Source: Archangium sp. | Lineage (GTDB): Bacteria; Myxococcota; Myxococcia; Myxococcales; Myxococcaceae | NCBI GenBank assembly: GCA_030695565.1 | Contig: JAUYRZ010000091.1 | Coordinates: 1-64,000, forward strand | Length of the DNA: 64,000 nt | Reading direction: 5' to 3' | Shown here: piece by piece, positions 24,148-33,838 of the stretch | Numbering within the stretch: position 1 is the stretch's first letter | Layout: the number at the start of each line of letters is the position of its first letter | Made by a program: the position numbers and the translations under genes | Notes under the pieces: generated by a model | Told to the model about the DNA's origin: nothing | Database searches by the model: none | The model's input: the letters and a program-made list of their open reading frames with translations, nothing else

Positions 24148-26057
24148 TGGCGAAGCGACTCGGCGAGAAGCTCATCGAGGCGGGGCTCGTCTCGGCGGAA
24201 GCAGTGGAGCAGGCCCTCAGCCACCAGAAGATCACCAGCCACCGGCTCGGTGATTGTCTGGTGGAGCTGGGGCTCATTCAGGAAGGCCCCCTGCTCCGCT
24301 TTCTCGCGGCCGAGTTCAAGACGCGCTTCGTGTCGGCGGAAAAGCTGGCGCAGGCGAAGATCTCGGCCGACGTGCTGGAGAAGGTGCCGGTGCGCATGGC
24401 CGAGAAGCAGGATTTCCTGCCGATCGCCTTCGACGCCGAGCGCCGCATTCTCTCCATCGTGATGGCGGAGCCTCAGAACGAGGCGCTGGTGAAGGAGATC
24501 GCCATCGTCACCGACATGACGGAGGTGTTCGCCTACGTCGGTGTTCGCAGCGCGATCCAGGCGGCGATCAAGAAGCACTACTACGGCGATCCCACCGCCT
24601 TCGCCTCGATGCAGAGCGGCGCGTCGATGCAGCAAGACGCGCGCAAGCTGGCCGGGGCTTACGAAGGCGGCGAGTCGCGCATCGAGCGCACCGGCATCAG
24701 CAGCAGCGGCTCGGGCAAGACCTCGAGCCGGGTCAACCCCACGCAGCTGCGCGAAGCCCTCGGGGCGGTGCGCGGACAGGTCGGCGAGAACGACTTCGTG
24801 GAGACCCTGAACATCCTGGTCGGCCTGCTCGAGATGCCCCGCAAGGAGTTCCGCGGGCACTCGGCGCAGATCGCCCGCCAGTCGCAGCTGATCGCCCGGC
24901 GCATCGGGCTGCAGCCGCGCGAGGTCTCGCACACGTCGGTCGCGGCGTACCTGCACGACCTCGGCAAGAAGCCCGACAAACACTTCACCCTGCCCCTGCT
25001 CGCGGCCTCGCCCGAAGCGCGGGCTGAAGCCAAGCGCTACGCGCGCGCGCCCATCAAGCTGTTCGAGACGGTGCACCTGCCCGGGGGCGTGAACGCGGTG
25101 CTGGCGCAGCTCTATGAGGCGTACGACGGCTCGGGCGTACCGCACGGCGCGAAGGGCGAAGACATCAGCGCGGGTGCGCGCATCATCGCGGCAGTCGACG
25201 CCTTCTTCGAGCTGACCCGCAATCCCTTCAACCTGCACGGCCGCGTGATGACCAAGGCCGAGGCGATCGCCTCGATGCGCGAGCAGGCCGGCACGCTGTT
25301 CGACCCGGTGGTGGTCGACACGCTCGACGTGTTGCAGAGCGGCGACATCTTGAAGCAGCGGGTGGAGCAGGATGGCCGCCAGGTGTTCGTAGCCGACCCG
25401 GACGAAGCAGTGCGCACCGACCTGATGGACTCGCTGGCCAAGGATGGGCTGGTGGTGCAGTCGGTCATCAAGCTCGACGGTCTCATCGACGCGGTGCTGG
25501 CCAACGAGGCCGACACCCTGGTGGTGGGGCTCGGGTACGGCGTGGGCGACATCGTGGCGCTGGTGCAGTTCGTTCGAGCGCGGCCGGAGAGCGCGGCGTT
25601 GCCGGTGTTGTTGCTGGGCGACCCGACCGATCCCGCGAGCCGCGAGCGTCTGGTGCAGGCCGGCGTGACCGGGTTCATCCCGTTGCCGCTGGTGCCTGAT
25701 GAAGCCGCGCAGACGATTCGCACGGCGTACCTCGATCGCCTGGAGCACGGCGGGCTGGGGCACGTGGTGCGCGGTAGCTTCGACGAGCTCGCGTCACTCG
25801 AGCTGGCGAAGGTGCTCGGCGCAGCGCGGAAGTCGGGCCGGCTGACGGTGCGAAACGGGCCGCAAGAGGGGTACCTCCAGTTCGAGCGCGGCTGCATCAT
25901 CTTCGCGCTGTTCGCGGACAAGAAGGGCGAGTCGGCGATTCAGCCCCTGCTCACGTTGCCGCAGGCCGACTTTTCGTTCGATCCCGAAGCGCTGCTGACC
26001 GACAACCCGAACGTCGAGAAAGACTTCGACATCGTGGCGCGCCAGCTCGCCGGTTAG
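24147..26057 (+). CDS. MshEN - degenerate HD-GYP - degenerate receiver - DUF4388 protein
   Basis: A 636-residue signalling protein. Residues 1-150 form an MshEN domain, which can bind cyclic di-GMP (LGEKLIEAGLVS, LGDCLVELGLI). Residues about 230-390 form an HD domain with HS and YLHDLGKK, but the HD-GYP extras are changed: the HPE-type His is Ala (ARAPIKL), HHE is LYE, and GYP is GVP (YDGSGVPHG). Then comes a receiver-like fold with Gly in place of the phosphoacceptor Asp (LVVGLGYG). The C-terminus is a DUF4388/PATAN domain (LAKVLGAARKSGRLTV). It is probably a non-catalytic cyclic di-GMP sensor or scaffold. Confidence 0.87.
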   Translation: MAKRLGEKLIEAGLVSAEAVEQALSHQKITSHRLGDCLVELGLIQEGPLLRFLAAEFKTRFVSAEKLAQAKISADVLEKVPVRMAEKQDFLPIAFDAERRILSIVMAEPQNEALVKEIAIVTDMTEVFAYVGVRSAIQAAIKKHYYGDPTAFASMQSGASMQQDARKLAGAYEGGESRIERTGISSSGSGKTSSRVNPTQLREALGAVRGQVGENDFVETLNILVGLLEMPRKEFRGHSAQIARQSQLIARRIGLQPREVSHTSVAAYLHDLGKKPDKHFTLPLLAASPEARAEAKRYARAPIKLFETVHLPGGVNAVLAQLYEAYDGSGVPHGAKGEDISAGARIIAAVDAFFELTRNPFNLHGRVMTKAEAIASMREQAGTLFDPVVVDTLDVLQSGDILKQRVEQDGRQVFVADPDEAVRTDLMDSLAKDGLVVQSVIKLDGLIDAVLANEADTLVVGLGYGVGDIVALVQFVRARPESAALPVLLLGDPTDPASRERLVQAGVTGFIPLPLVPDEAAQTIRTAYLDRLEHGGLGHVVRGSFDELASLELAKVLGAARKSGRLTVRNGPQEGYLQFERGCIIFALFADKKGESAIQPLLTLPQADFSFDPEALLTDNPNVEKDFDIVARQLAG

Positions 26058-26062
26058 TCGAA

Positions 26063-26101
26063 GAGTCCCCTCTCCCTCTGGGAAAGGGTCAGGGTGAGGG
26101 C
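26063..26101. repeat. Dispersed palindromic repeat, copy 3
   Basis: CCCCTCTCCCTCTGGGAAAGGG and GTCAGGGTGAGGG follow the stop codon of the MshEN/HD gene and abut the 3' end of tatD. It lies between convergent genes. Confidence 0.7.
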
Positions 26102-26884
26102 TTAGAGCGCCACCCGAATACCCAGCAACCGAGCGGTATTCCGGGCGCAGATCAAAGCCACCTCTTCCGCATCACGGCCGTGCAGCTCGGCCACTTTCTT
26201 CGCGGTCTCTGCCACCCGGCTCGGCTCATTGGGCCACTTGCCGCGATACGGCATGGGCGACAGATACGGGCTGTCGGTCTCGACCATCAGGCGATCCAAC
26301 GGAGCGAACTTCACGGCCTCTTGCAGCGGCTCGGTCTTCTTGTAGGTGACCACGCCCGAGATGCTGAGGAAGAACCCGAGGTCCAGATACTTCCGGGCGG
26401 CCGCGGTGTCCCCGGTGAAGCAGTGAATCATGCCGTCGCGAATACCCTCGCTCTCGAGGATCGACGCGCACTCTTGATGCGCATCACGAACATGAATCAC
26501 GATGGGCTTACCGACCTGCTTTGCGAGCTGACACTGCCGCCTGAACATCGCGGCCTGCACGTCGCGCGGTGAGTGGTCGTAGTAGTAGTCGAGGCCGGTT
26601 TCCCCGACGGCCTTCACCTCAGGCAGCGCGGCGAGCCTGGCCAGCGTGTCCCAATCTTCCTGAGTCGCCTGGGCCGCGTCGTGAGGGTGCACGCCGATCG
26701 TCGGCGTGAGGAAGTCGGGGTGCTCCTGGGCCGCCGCGAGCGCGTGACCAAAGTCGCCCGGCTTCTGGAGCAGCCCCACCACCACCGCGTGCACCACGCC
26801 GGCGAGCTTCGCGCGCTCGATCACTTCGCCCGCGACGGGGAAGTCTTTCGTCTCGAGGTGGCAGTGCGAATCGATCAGCTTCAT
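26102..26884 (-). CDS. tatD: TatD-family metal-dependent hydrolase / DNase
   Basis: A 260-residue TIM-barrel hydrolase that acts on DNA 3' ends. The metal ligands are visible: DSHCHLE at the N-terminus, the Glu in VGETGLDYYY, His in IVIHVRDA and in MIHCFTGD, and Asp in MVETDSPYLSP. The length is normal. Its ATG overlaps the stop codon of the HEAT-repeat gene upstream (ATGA). Confidence 0.94.
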   Translation of the reverse strand: MKLIDSHCHLETKDFPVAGEVIERAKLAGVVHAVVVGLLQKPGDFGHALAAAQEHPDFLTPTIGVHPHDAAQATQEDWDTLARLAALPEVKAVGETGLDYYYDHSPRDVQAAMFRRQCQLAKQVGKPIVIHVRDAHQECASILESEGIRDGMIHCFTGDTAAARKYLDLGFFLSISGVVTYKKTEPLQEAVKFAPLDRLMVETDSPYLSPMPYRGKWPNEPSRVAETAKKVAELHGRDAEEVALICARNTARLLGIRVAL

Positions 26885-27867
26885 GGCCTGGCTCCGTAGT
26901 CGACGAGGAGTCCTGCGAGCTCCTCGGCGGCCTCTTGATCCTGCAGCTTCAGCGACTCAACCCGCGCGCGGGCCGAGGCAGTCCCCAGCAGCAGCAGGCC
27001 TTCCGCGCCATCCAGCTTGAGATCGTCGGAGGCGCTGGAGGCGAGCAACTCACCGAGCGGCGCTTCTGCGGCGGGGTCACCGAGCCGGCCGAGTGATCGC
27101 GCCGCCGTGCCCCGGGCGGGGTCGGCTGCGTCTTTCAGAATCTCCAGAAGGCGGGGCAAGGCGCCAGGCGCCTTCACGGCACCGAGCAACTCGACGGCCA
27201 TCGGGCGGTCCATCGTCCACTTCCGGCCGGCTCGCTTGAAGAGGTGCGCGATGCCTTCGGCTTCACCGAGTACAGCGAGGGCACCGGCGAGCTGCGTCTT
27301 GTCGAAGGCGGGCACGAACCAGCTGGAGAAGGCGCGCTTGAGGGCGGGAATGGCTTCCTTGTTGCCCAGCTGCGCGAGCGCAGAGGCCGCGCGAAAACGG
27401 AGGTCGGTGTCTTCGAGCGCATCGAGCAGGACTTCGAGACCCGCGGTGTGTTCGAGCGCGACCATGCCGCGAGCGGCTTCAAAACGAACGGTCAGCTCGG
27501 GATCCTGAAGCGCCGCGGCCAGGGCGCCCCGGGTGTCAGGCAGCGCGAGATCGGCGAGGCGACCGGCGGCTTCCACGCGCACGCGGGCGACCCTGTCGGT
27601 CAGGTGGCGAACGAGGATTTCTTTGGCTTCGTCGGGCGTGAGGACCTCCGATGCGAGGGCGAGCCCGGCGCAGCGCACTTCGTCCTGCTTGTCGGCCAGC
27701 AGACGCACCACTGCGGGCTCGAACTCGCCGCGAAGTTCTTTCGGCGCGTCGAAAGCAAGCTCACACAAGGCATCAGCGGCTTCAGCACGGATGTCGGCGC
27801 GTACTTCACGCTCGAGGGTCATCAACGCGAGATCACGATTGGCACGGAGGTCACTCATGAAGTCCAC
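26881..27867 (-). CDS. HEAT-repeat protein
   Basis: A 328-residue protein made of repeated two-helix units of about 30 residues (VRCAGLALASEVL, VRVEAAGRLADLAL, VRFEAARGMVAL, RFRAASALAQLG, GTAARSLGRLGD). HEAT arrays act as binding scaffolds. There is no signal peptide, so it is cytoplasmic. An internal ATG three codons downstream (27858) is an alternative start. The gene is coupled to tatD by an ATGA overlap, and it follows metG on the same strand after a dispersed repeat. Confidence 0.86.
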   Translation of the reverse strand: MDFMSDLRANRDLALMTLEREVRADIRAEAADALCELAFDAPKELRGEFEPAVVRLLADKQDEVRCAGLALASEVLTPDEAKEILVRHLTDRVARVRVEAAGRLADLALPDTRGALAAALQDPELTVRFEAARGMVALEHTAGLEVLLDALEDTDLRFRAASALAQLGNKEAIPALKRAFSSWFVPAFDKTQLAGALAVLGEAEGIAHLFKRAGRKWTMDRPMAVELLGAVKAPGALPRLLEILKDAADPARGTAARSLGRLGDPAAEAPLGELLASSASDDLKLDGAEGLLLLGTASARARVESLKLQDQEAAEELAGLLVDYGARP

Positions 27868-27881
27868 ACGACGAACTCCCT

Positions 27882-27923
27882 CTCCCCGAGGGGGAGAGGG
27901 TCGGGGAGAGGGCGGTCAGTCCC
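27882..27923. repeat. Dispersed palindromic repeat, copy 4
   Basis: CTCCCTCTCCCCGAGGGGGAGAGGG forms a hairpin, followed by TCGGGGAGAGGG. It lies between the 3' end of metG and the start of the HEAT-repeat gene. Confidence 0.75.
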
Positions 27924-27924
27924 C

Positions 27925-29964
27925 TCACTTGACCTCGGTGCCGGGCGCCACATCACCCGGGTCGAGCAGCACGAGATCTTTTCCACCCGGTCCCGAGGTC
28001 AGCACCATGCCGCGCGACTCGATGCCCTTGAGCGCACGCGGCTTCAAGTTCGCCACGACCACCACGTTGCGGCCGACCAACTGCTCTGCCTGGTACGCCT
28101 CGGCAATGCCCGAGACGATGGTGCGCGGAGCGCCCTCGCCCAGGTCGATGCTCAGCTGCAGCAGCTTGTCTGCCTTGGGCACCTTCACCGCCGCGAGCAC
28201 CCTGCCTGCGCGCAGTGAGACCTTCACGAAGTCGCCGAACTCGATCTCCGCCGCCGGGCCGGCAGGCGCAGCAGCCGGAGCAGCTTCCTTCTTCTTCGGC
28301 TCCTCCTTCGGCGCGATCACCAGCTTCGCGACCACAGCCTCTTCGATGCGCGTGATGAGAGGCAGCGCCTCACCGATGGGAACGTTTCGATCGAGCAGCG
28401 GGTAGGTCGCCGTCTGCAGCGCCTTGAACGTCAGCTTCGGCCGGTTGAGCTGCTCGGCCAGCTTCTGAGCGAGCGCGGGGACGACGGGGTCGAGCAGCGC
28501 CGTCAGGAGATAGACGATCTCCGCCGCTTCACTGAGCACCCCTCGGGCCGCTTCGAGATCCGTCTTGGCGGACTTCCAGGGTTCGGCCTTCGCCAGGAAC
28601 TGATTGGCCGAGTAGCCAATCTCCAGGATCAACTTGATCGCCTGACGGTGATCGAACGCGCCGTAGGCGGCTGCGATGTCCTTCACTTTCGCGAGCGCGT
28701 CTCGCACGAGCTGACCACCGAGGGCCTCGTTGGCCGGTGAGAGCGTCTTGCCGAGCTTGGGGAGATGATCGCCGCCGCGCGAAAGCGTGCGGTTGGCGAG
28801 GTTGCCCAGGTTGTTCACCAGCTCCGCGTTCACGCGCTGCCGGAACTCCAGCAGGCTGAAGTCGAGATCCTCAGGGCCAGGGCCGAGCAGCGACGCGTAG
28901 TAGAACCGCAGGTAGTTCGGATCGAGCACGTCGAGGTACGGGCGTGCGTTGATGAAGGTGCCGCGCGACTTCGACATCTTCTCGCCGTTGACCGTGAGGT
29001 GCCCGTGGATGTGCACCTTCTCCGGCACCTTGAGTCCTGCGACCTCCAGCACCGACGGCCAGAAGAGGCAGTGGAAGTAGACGATGTCCTTCCCGATGAC
29101 GTGAATGATCCGCGCGTCGGCGTCCTTCGCCCAGAAGTCGAGCGCGCTCTTCGCCTTGCCGGTCTGCTTCGCCCACACCTCGGCCGCCGAGATGTAGCCA
29201 ATCGGCGCGTCGAGCCAGACATAGAAGAACTTGTTCGTCTCACCCGGAATCGGAAAGCCGAAGTACGGGCCGTCGCGCGAGATGTCCCAGTCGGCGAGGC
29301 CCTTCTTGAAGAATTGCTGGAGCTGAGTCGCCAGCCCGGGGTTCATGAAGCCCGGCTTCGCCAGCTGCTCCTTCAAGAACGCCTCGTGCTTGGGCAGCTG
29401 GAAGAAGACGTGTTCGCTCGTCTTCCACACCGGCGTTTTGCCGCTGAGGACCGAGTACGGATTCTTCAGCTCTTTCGGGCCGTACGTCGCGCTGCACTTC
29501 TCACACGCGTCGCCGTACTGATCTTTCGTGCCGCAGTTCGGACACTCACCCTTGATGAACCGATCCGCGAGGAAGCGGTTGGCCGTCTCGTCGAAGGCCT
29601 GCTCGATCGCCTTCTTGCCGATGAAGCCGGCTTCCTTCGCGCGGTTGTAGATGAGCTCGGCGTAGTGCTGGTTCTCGGGCGAGTTCGTCGACGAGTAGAG
29701 ATCGAAGCTCACCTGAAAATCACGGAACACCGCCTGGTGATCATTCGAGACCTGCTCGATGAACTTCTCCGGCGTGATGCCCTGCTTTTCAGCGCTGATC
29801 TCGATCGCTGTCCCATGCGTGTCGTCGGCGCAGAGAAACACCACCTGCTCACCCTGCGAGCGGAGGAAGCGCACGAAGATGTCCGTCTGGATGTGCTCCA
29901 CCATGTGGCCCAGGTGGATCGGGCCGTTGGCGTAAGGCAGCGCACACGTGACGAGGGTCTTCAT
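27925..29964 (-). CDS. metG: Methionyl-tRNA synthetase
   Basis: Charges tRNA-Met. The 679-residue protein has the class I HIGH-type motif (NGPIHLGHM), a zinc site (CPNCG and CEKC) and the KMSKS loop (GEKMSKSRGTF). A C-terminal EMAPII/Trbp111-like tRNA-binding domain follows an Ala/Pro linker (FVKVSLRAGRVL, IVSGIAEAY, LKPRALKGIESRGM). The start is the ATG at MKTLVTCALP, where the catalytic domain begins; it lies 2 nt after the holA stop, so the genes are co-transcribed. Confidence 0.98.
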   Translation of the reverse strand: MKTLVTCALPYANGPIHLGHMVEHIQTDIFVRFLRSQGEQVVFLCADDTHGTAIEISAEKQGITPEKFIEQVSNDHQAVFRDFQVSFDLYSSTNSPENQHYAELIYNRAKEAGFIGKKAIEQAFDETANRFLADRFIKGECPNCGTKDQYGDACEKCSATYGPKELKNPYSVLSGKTPVWKTSEHVFFQLPKHEAFLKEQLAKPGFMNPGLATQLQQFFKKGLADWDISRDGPYFGFPIPGETNKFFYVWLDAPIGYISAAEVWAKQTGKAKSALDFWAKDADARIIHVIGKDIVYFHCLFWPSVLEVAGLKVPEKVHIHGHLTVNGEKMSKSRGTFINARPYLDVLDPNYLRFYYASLLGPGPEDLDFSLLEFRQRVNAELVNNLGNLANRTLSRGGDHLPKLGKTLSPANEALGGQLVRDALAKVKDIAAAYGAFDHRQAIKLILEIGYSANQFLAKAEPWKSAKTDLEAARGVLSEAAEIVYLLTALLDPVVPALAQKLAEQLNRPKLTFKALQTATYPLLDRNVPIGEALPLITRIEEAVVAKLVIAPKEEPKKKEAAPAAAPAGPAAEIEFGDFVKVSLRAGRVLAAVKVPKADKLLQLSIDLGEGAPRTIVSGIAEAYQAEQLVGRNVVVVANLKPRALKGIESRGMVLTSGPGGKDLVLLDPGDVAPGTEVK

Positions 29965-29966
29965 GA

Positions 29967-31328
29967 TTACCGTTCCTGCTCTCGGCGAATGAGATGCATC
30001 TGGCTTTCCCACGCGGTCGCCTTACCGCACAGCGTCCAGAGGAGCCGCTCCAGCACCAGCTCACCACCACCGAGCTTCAGCGCGAGATCGGCTTCTGCGC
30101 AGGCGACGAGCCCGCGGAGGAGCTCCTGACGGCCGTAGCCCATCGACGCCTGCATGCCCATGAAGGCCGCGTACGGGTGCGGCACTTTCGTTTTGTTGGC
30201 CTTGGCCTCGGCTTCGATCTTCGGCCAGAGGCGCGCCTGAAAGTCGTTGTAGTTGCGCGGCGGCTTGCCGTCGGAGAGCCGGCCCATGCGCTCGTAGTTG
30301 CTGAGCATGGTGCGCACGATGCTCGCCACCGACCCCAGCAGCATGAGCGGGTGATTGCCCTGCCCCACCACGTCAGCGACGTACTTGCTGGCGGCGTCGA
30401 AGTTGCGCTTCTGAATCGCGTCGCTCAGCTCGAAGTATTCGTCTTCGCGGGCGTGACCGACCAGCAGGTCGACGTCCTTCTTGGTGATGGTGTCGCCCTC
30501 TGAGTACAGCGCCAGCTTGGCGAGCTCAGACTGGAGCAGGCGGAAGTTGCCGCCCACGCGCTCCTTCACCAGGTCGAGCGCACCGGCCCCCATCTTCTTC
30601 TTGTAGGGCGCGAGGGTTTCAGTGGCGAACTGGTTGAGGTCGAGATCCTTGAGCCGGCCCGCGGCCTTGAACTCGAGGGCCCAGCCCTTGTCCTTCACCA
30701 GCTTCACGAAGGGGCTCTTCGCTTCGATGTCGCTCGAGGCGATCACCAGCACCTGGCCCCTGGCCGGCTTGCCCGAGAGCCACTCGTTGAGCGCGGCGTC
30801 GTCGCTGACAGAGCCACTCAGGTTTTCCTGCGCGCAGAACTGGGCGACCTCTTTCAAGAAGGCGACGTCGAGGTCGGCCAGCACGATGCCCAGCTCACGC
30901 TCCCAGTCGTCGGGGCGCGGGGTGCCGTTGGCGGTGGGGTCGAGATCGGCGGCGCCCCACCCCGCTCTCGCGGCGATGCCCAGAACCCGGCGTGCGGCTT
31001 CTTTGCGACGGTTCGCTTTCCACGCGTCGCGGGCGCGGTTGAGCGCATCGGGTCGGCCCTTCTTGGGCGCGAGGAACTCAGGGTCGCGGAGGAAGACGAC
31101 CTTCCGGCCTCCGAACATGGGAATCGTGGCGAGCTCGGCGGCCACTTCGCGGGGGGACGCCGCGTCCATCGTGACGAGGTTGAGATCGGCTGAGCCACCG
31201 GGCACGAGTTTGGAGAGCAGCTTCTCGGCGGCTTTGCGGATCAGGAACTCTTCGCCTGCGAGGAGGTAGACCGGCGATTCGCCGCCAGCGTCGAGCTCTG
31301 TCAGCACTTCTTCGAGATCGTCGCTCAT
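29967..31328 (-). CDS. holA: DNA polymerase III subunit delta
   Basis: Part of the clamp loader that opens the beta clamp. The 453-residue protein starts at MSDDLEEVLTELD. The AAA+ fold shows VYLLAGEEFLIRKAAEKL at the N-terminus, VVFLRDPEFL, then KFAAGRLKDLDLNQFATE-type helices and VGGNFRLLQSELAKLALY, typical of delta. It is longer than most homologues (about 340 residues) owing to an insert near residues 105-170 rich in Arg, Ala and Pro. It directly precedes metG (2 nt gap). Confidence 0.92.
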   Translation of the reverse strand: MSDDLEEVLTELDAGGESPVYLLAGEEFLIRKAAEKLLSKLVPGGSADLNLVTMDAASPREVAAELATIPMFGGRKVVFLRDPEFLAPKKGRPDALNRARDAWKANRRKEAARRVLGIAARAGWGAADLDPTANGTPRPDDWERELGIVLADLDVAFLKEVAQFCAQENLSGSVSDDAALNEWLSGKPARGQVLVIASSDIEAKSPFVKLVKDKGWALEFKAAGRLKDLDLNQFATETLAPYKKKMGAGALDLVKERVGGNFRLLQSELAKLALYSEGDTITKKDVDLLVGHAREDEYFELSDAIQKRNFDAASKYVADVVGQGNHPLMLLGSVASIVRTMLSNYERMGRLSDGKPPRNYNDFQARLWPKIEAEAKANKTKVPHPYAAFMGMQASMGYGRQELLRGLVACAEADLALKLGGGELVLERLLWTLCGKATAWESQMHLIRREQER

Positions 31329-31333
31329 CGTGG

Positions 31334-31383
31334 TCAGCCCTCTCCCCAACCCTCTCCCCCTCGGGGAGAGGGAGACAGGTATC
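31334..31383. repeat. Dispersed palindromic repeat, copy 5
   Basis: GTCAGCCCTCTCCCCAACCCTCTCCCCCTCGGGGAGAGGGAGACAGG-type unit with two left arms and one right arm. It follows asnS and precedes holA, and it is nearly identical to copy 1. Confidence 0.75.
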
Positions 31384-31407
31384 GAGACAGATGTTGGGAC
31401 AGATCCT

Positions 31408-32802
31408 TCAGAACTGCGCCCAGCCCGGCACGCGCGGGTACGGAATCGCGTCGCGGATGTTGGCCAGACCGCACAGGTAGACGATCAACCGCTCGAACCC
31501 GAGCCCGAAACCGGCGTGCGGCACCGAGCCGTAGCGGCGCAGGTCGCGGTACCAATTGTAGTGGCTCGGCTCGAGGTTCATCTTCCGCATGCGCGCATCG
31601 AGCAGGTCGAGGCGCTCTTCACGCTGACTGCCACCGATGATCTCGCCGATGCCGGGGGCGAGCACGTCCATCGCGGCGACGGTGCGCCCGTCTTCGTTCA
31701 TGCGCATGTAGAAGGCCTTGATCTGCTCGGGGTAGTTCATCACCACCACCGGCCGGCCCACGTGCTCCTCGGTGAGGTAGCGCTCGTGTTCGGTCTGCAG
31801 GTCTTTGCCCCACTCGGGCGCGTACTCGAACTTCTTCTTCGCGTTCTTGAGGATCTCGATCGCGGCCGTGTACTCGATGCGCTCGAAACTCGAGCCGATG
31901 AACTTGTCGAGGCGCTCGATCACGCCCTTCTGCGCCTTCTCGAAGAACGCCATGTCGTCCATGCGCTCGTTCAAGATCGCCTTGAAGACGTACTTGAGGA
32001 AACGCTCCGCGAGATCCGCGTCGTCGTTCAGGTTCGCGAACGCGATCTCAGGCTCGATCATCCAGAACTCGGCGAGGTGCCGGGTGGTGTTCGAGTTCTC
32101 GGCGCGAAAGGTAGGGCCGAACGTGTAGACCTTCGAGAGCGCCAGGCAGTACGCCTCGACGTTCAGCTGGCCGGAGACGGTGAGGAAGGTCTCCTTGCCG
32201 AAGAAGTCTTTCGAGTAGTCGATCTTGCCGGCTTCAGTCTTCGGCAGGTTCGTCATGTCGAGCGTGGAGACGCGGAACATCTGGCCTGCGCCTTCCGCGT
32301 CGGCGGCCGTGATGATCGGCGTGTTCACCCAGAAGAACCCCTCTTCGTGGAAGAACCGGTGAATCGCCTGGGCCGCGTGGTGACGCACGCGCGCCACGGC
32401 GCCGAAGGTGTTGGTGCGGGGGCGCAGGTGGCCCTGCTCGCGGAGGAACTCGAGCGAGTGCTGCTTGGGCTGAATGGGGTACGTCTCGGGATCATCGACC
32501 AGCCCGAACACGGTCACGCTGTCGGCCTGGATCTCGAACGCCTGGCCCTTGCCCTGGCTGGCCACCAACGTGCCGATCGACGAGATCGACGCGCCCGCAG
32601 TGAGGTGGAGCACCTCGGAGGCGTAGTTGGGCAACGTATTGGGCACCACCAACTGGATCGCGTCGTGGCATCCACCATCGGACACCGCCACGAACGAGAT
32701 ACCTGCCTTGGAATCGCGCCGGGTTCGCACCCAACCGCGCACTTCGACCTTCGTTCCGACCGCGGGCTGACCCGCGAGTGCCTGCTTCACGCTGACGAGC
32801 AT
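31408..32802 (-). CDS. asnS: Asparaginyl-tRNA synthetase
   Basis: A class IIb synthetase that charges tRNA-Asn. The 464-residue protein has an N-terminal OB-fold anticodon domain ([23 protein letters not shown]) and a catalytic domain with motif 2 ([21 protein letters not shown]) and motif 3 ([10 protein letters not shown]). The Asn-type signature and the lack of a large Asp-specific insert separate it from AspRS. A good promoter lies just upstream, and the gene ends before the repeat that separates it from holA. Confidence 0.97.
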   Translation of the reverse strand: MLVSVKQALAGQPAVGTKVEVRGWVRTRRDSKAGISFVAVSDGGCHDAIQLVVPNTLPNYASEVLHLTAGASISSIGTLVASQGKGQAFEIQADSVTVFGLVDDPETYPIQPKQHSLEFLREQGHLRPRTNTFGAVARVRHHAAQAIHRFFHEEGFFWVNTPIITAADAEGAGQMFRVSTLDMTNLPKTEAGKIDYSKDFFGKETFLTVSGQLNVEAYCLALSKVYTFGPTFRAENSNTTRHLAEFWMIEPEIAFANLNDDADLAERFLKYVFKAILNERMDDMAFFEKAQKGVIERLDKFIGSSFERIEYTAAIEILKNAKKKFEYAPEWGKDLQTEHERYLTEEHVGRPVVVMNYPEQIKAFYMRMNEDGRTVAAMDVLAPGIGEIIGGSQREERLDLLDARMRKMNLEPSHYNWYRDLRRYGSVPHAGFGLGFERLIVYLCGLANIRDAIPYPRVPGWAQF

Positions 32803-32809
32803 GCGGCGG

Positions 32810-32838
32810 GAGTTAGCCTTGACCGTTCACGCTCACAA
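32810..32838 (-). promoter_or_regulatory. Candidate sigma-70 promoter of asnS
   Basis: On the minus strand, -35 TTGTGA (32838-32833) and -10 CTAACT (32816-32811) are 16 nt apart, followed 8 nt later by the ATG of asnS. The transcript would be essentially leaderless. Confidence 0.45.
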
Positions 32839-32904
32839 GCGCGTTCGCAGGTCACCGTCTCAGGGGGAGCAGGAAGGCGGGAGCTGGTGAGAGGCCCACC
32901 GGGC

Positions 32905-33816
32905 TCAGCGCTTCGGCAGACACGCCCCCGCGTCGCAGTCACCGAAGCCAGCGCCGGGGCAATCAATCTTCGTGAGGTACCCGTCCTGACAGAACGTGAC
33001 GGCGGAGCCTTCGCAGGTGGGCGCGCTGACCGGAGTGCACTCGGTGCCGGTGGCCACACACTCGCCCTCGACACAGCGGCGCAAGGTGGGGCTCTTCGAG
33101 CAGTCGGTGCGCGCTTCGAAGCCGAGCCCTTCGCAGGCCACCACCACGTTGCCGTCGCAGCGACGGCCCGCGCTGGGATTGCAGGTCTTCTCGCCAACCC
33201 CGCAGCCCACCCCACCGTCCTCGCTCACCTGGCAGGTCAGGCCCGTGCGTGAGCAGTCCCACAACACCACGGCGCTGCCGCTGCAGACTTCGGCCTGATT
33301 GCCCCGGCAGGTGGGCACGGCCGGGCACTTCTGGGCTGCGCAGATGTTGAAGCTGCCGAAGAAGTTCAAGTCGGTGCAGGTGGCCTGGTAGTCATCGCAG
33401 CTCACCTGGAAGCGTTGGCGATCGAGGGTGCAGCCGGAGAGCGTGTTGCCGCTGCAGCTGCCGTTGGTGATGCCCCTGCTGAAGTTGCAGGTGCCAGCGT
33501 CTCCGTCGAGGACCCAGCAGGCGGTGGCTTTGCTGCAGTCACCCTTCGCCTCGAGCATGCAGCGGTAGAGCTCGCGGAAGGGTTCTTCGAGGCCGGTGGT
33601 GAAGACGGGCTTGTTCTCGAGGGTGCCCGGCCAGGGGAGGATTGGTGAGGGGTGGGTGGTGCAGGCGGCGAGCGTGCTCCCGTAGGTCAACGAGAACTCT
33701 GCGGGCGCGCAGGCCTGCAGGGTCATGCAGATGCGAGCGGCTTCGTCGGGGCTGAAGCTCGCGTCACTGCAGCGGCAGCCGGAGATCGTCAGGAGAAGAA
33801 GAAGAGCCGTCCGCAC
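32905..33816 (-). CDS. Cys-rich lipoprotein
   Basis: A 303-residue secreted protein with a type II signal peptide (MRTALLLLLTISGC) and lipidation predicted at Cys14. The mature protein contains many Cys residues in regularly spaced pairs and repeated CxGxxxxxC-type modules (CEGLGFEARTDCSKSPTLRRC, CVATGTECTPVS, CQDGYLTKIDC), likely to form disulfide-bonded repeats on the cell surface. It starts at a GTG with GGAG a few nt upstream. The function is unknown. Confidence 0.8.
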   Translation of the reverse strand: MRTALLLLLTISGCRCSDASFSPDEAARICMTLQACAPAEFSLTYGSTLAACTTHPSPILPWPGTLENKPVFTTGLEEPFRELYRCMLEAKGDCSKATACWVLDGDAGTCNFSRGITNGSCSGNTLSGCTLDRQRFQVSCDDYQATCTDLNFFGSFNICAAQKCPAVPTCRGNQAEVCSGSAVVLWDCSRTGLTCQVSEDGGVGCGVGEKTCNPSAGRRCDGNVVVACEGLGFEARTDCSKSPTLRRCVEGECVATGTECTPVSAPTCEGSAVTFCQDGYLTKIDCPGAGFGDCDAGACLPKR

Positions 33817-33838
33817 TGTGTCTCCAAATCACGGCACA

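Noticed and set aside
23910..25763. Long open frame (617 codons) antisense to the MshEN/HD gene
   Set aside because: It overlaps intact MshEN, HD and DUF4388 domains on the plus strand and has no recognisable motif.
29965..30012. T-box or SAM riboswitch upstream of metG
   Set aside because: metG starts 2 nt after holA within an operon, leaving no room for a leader.
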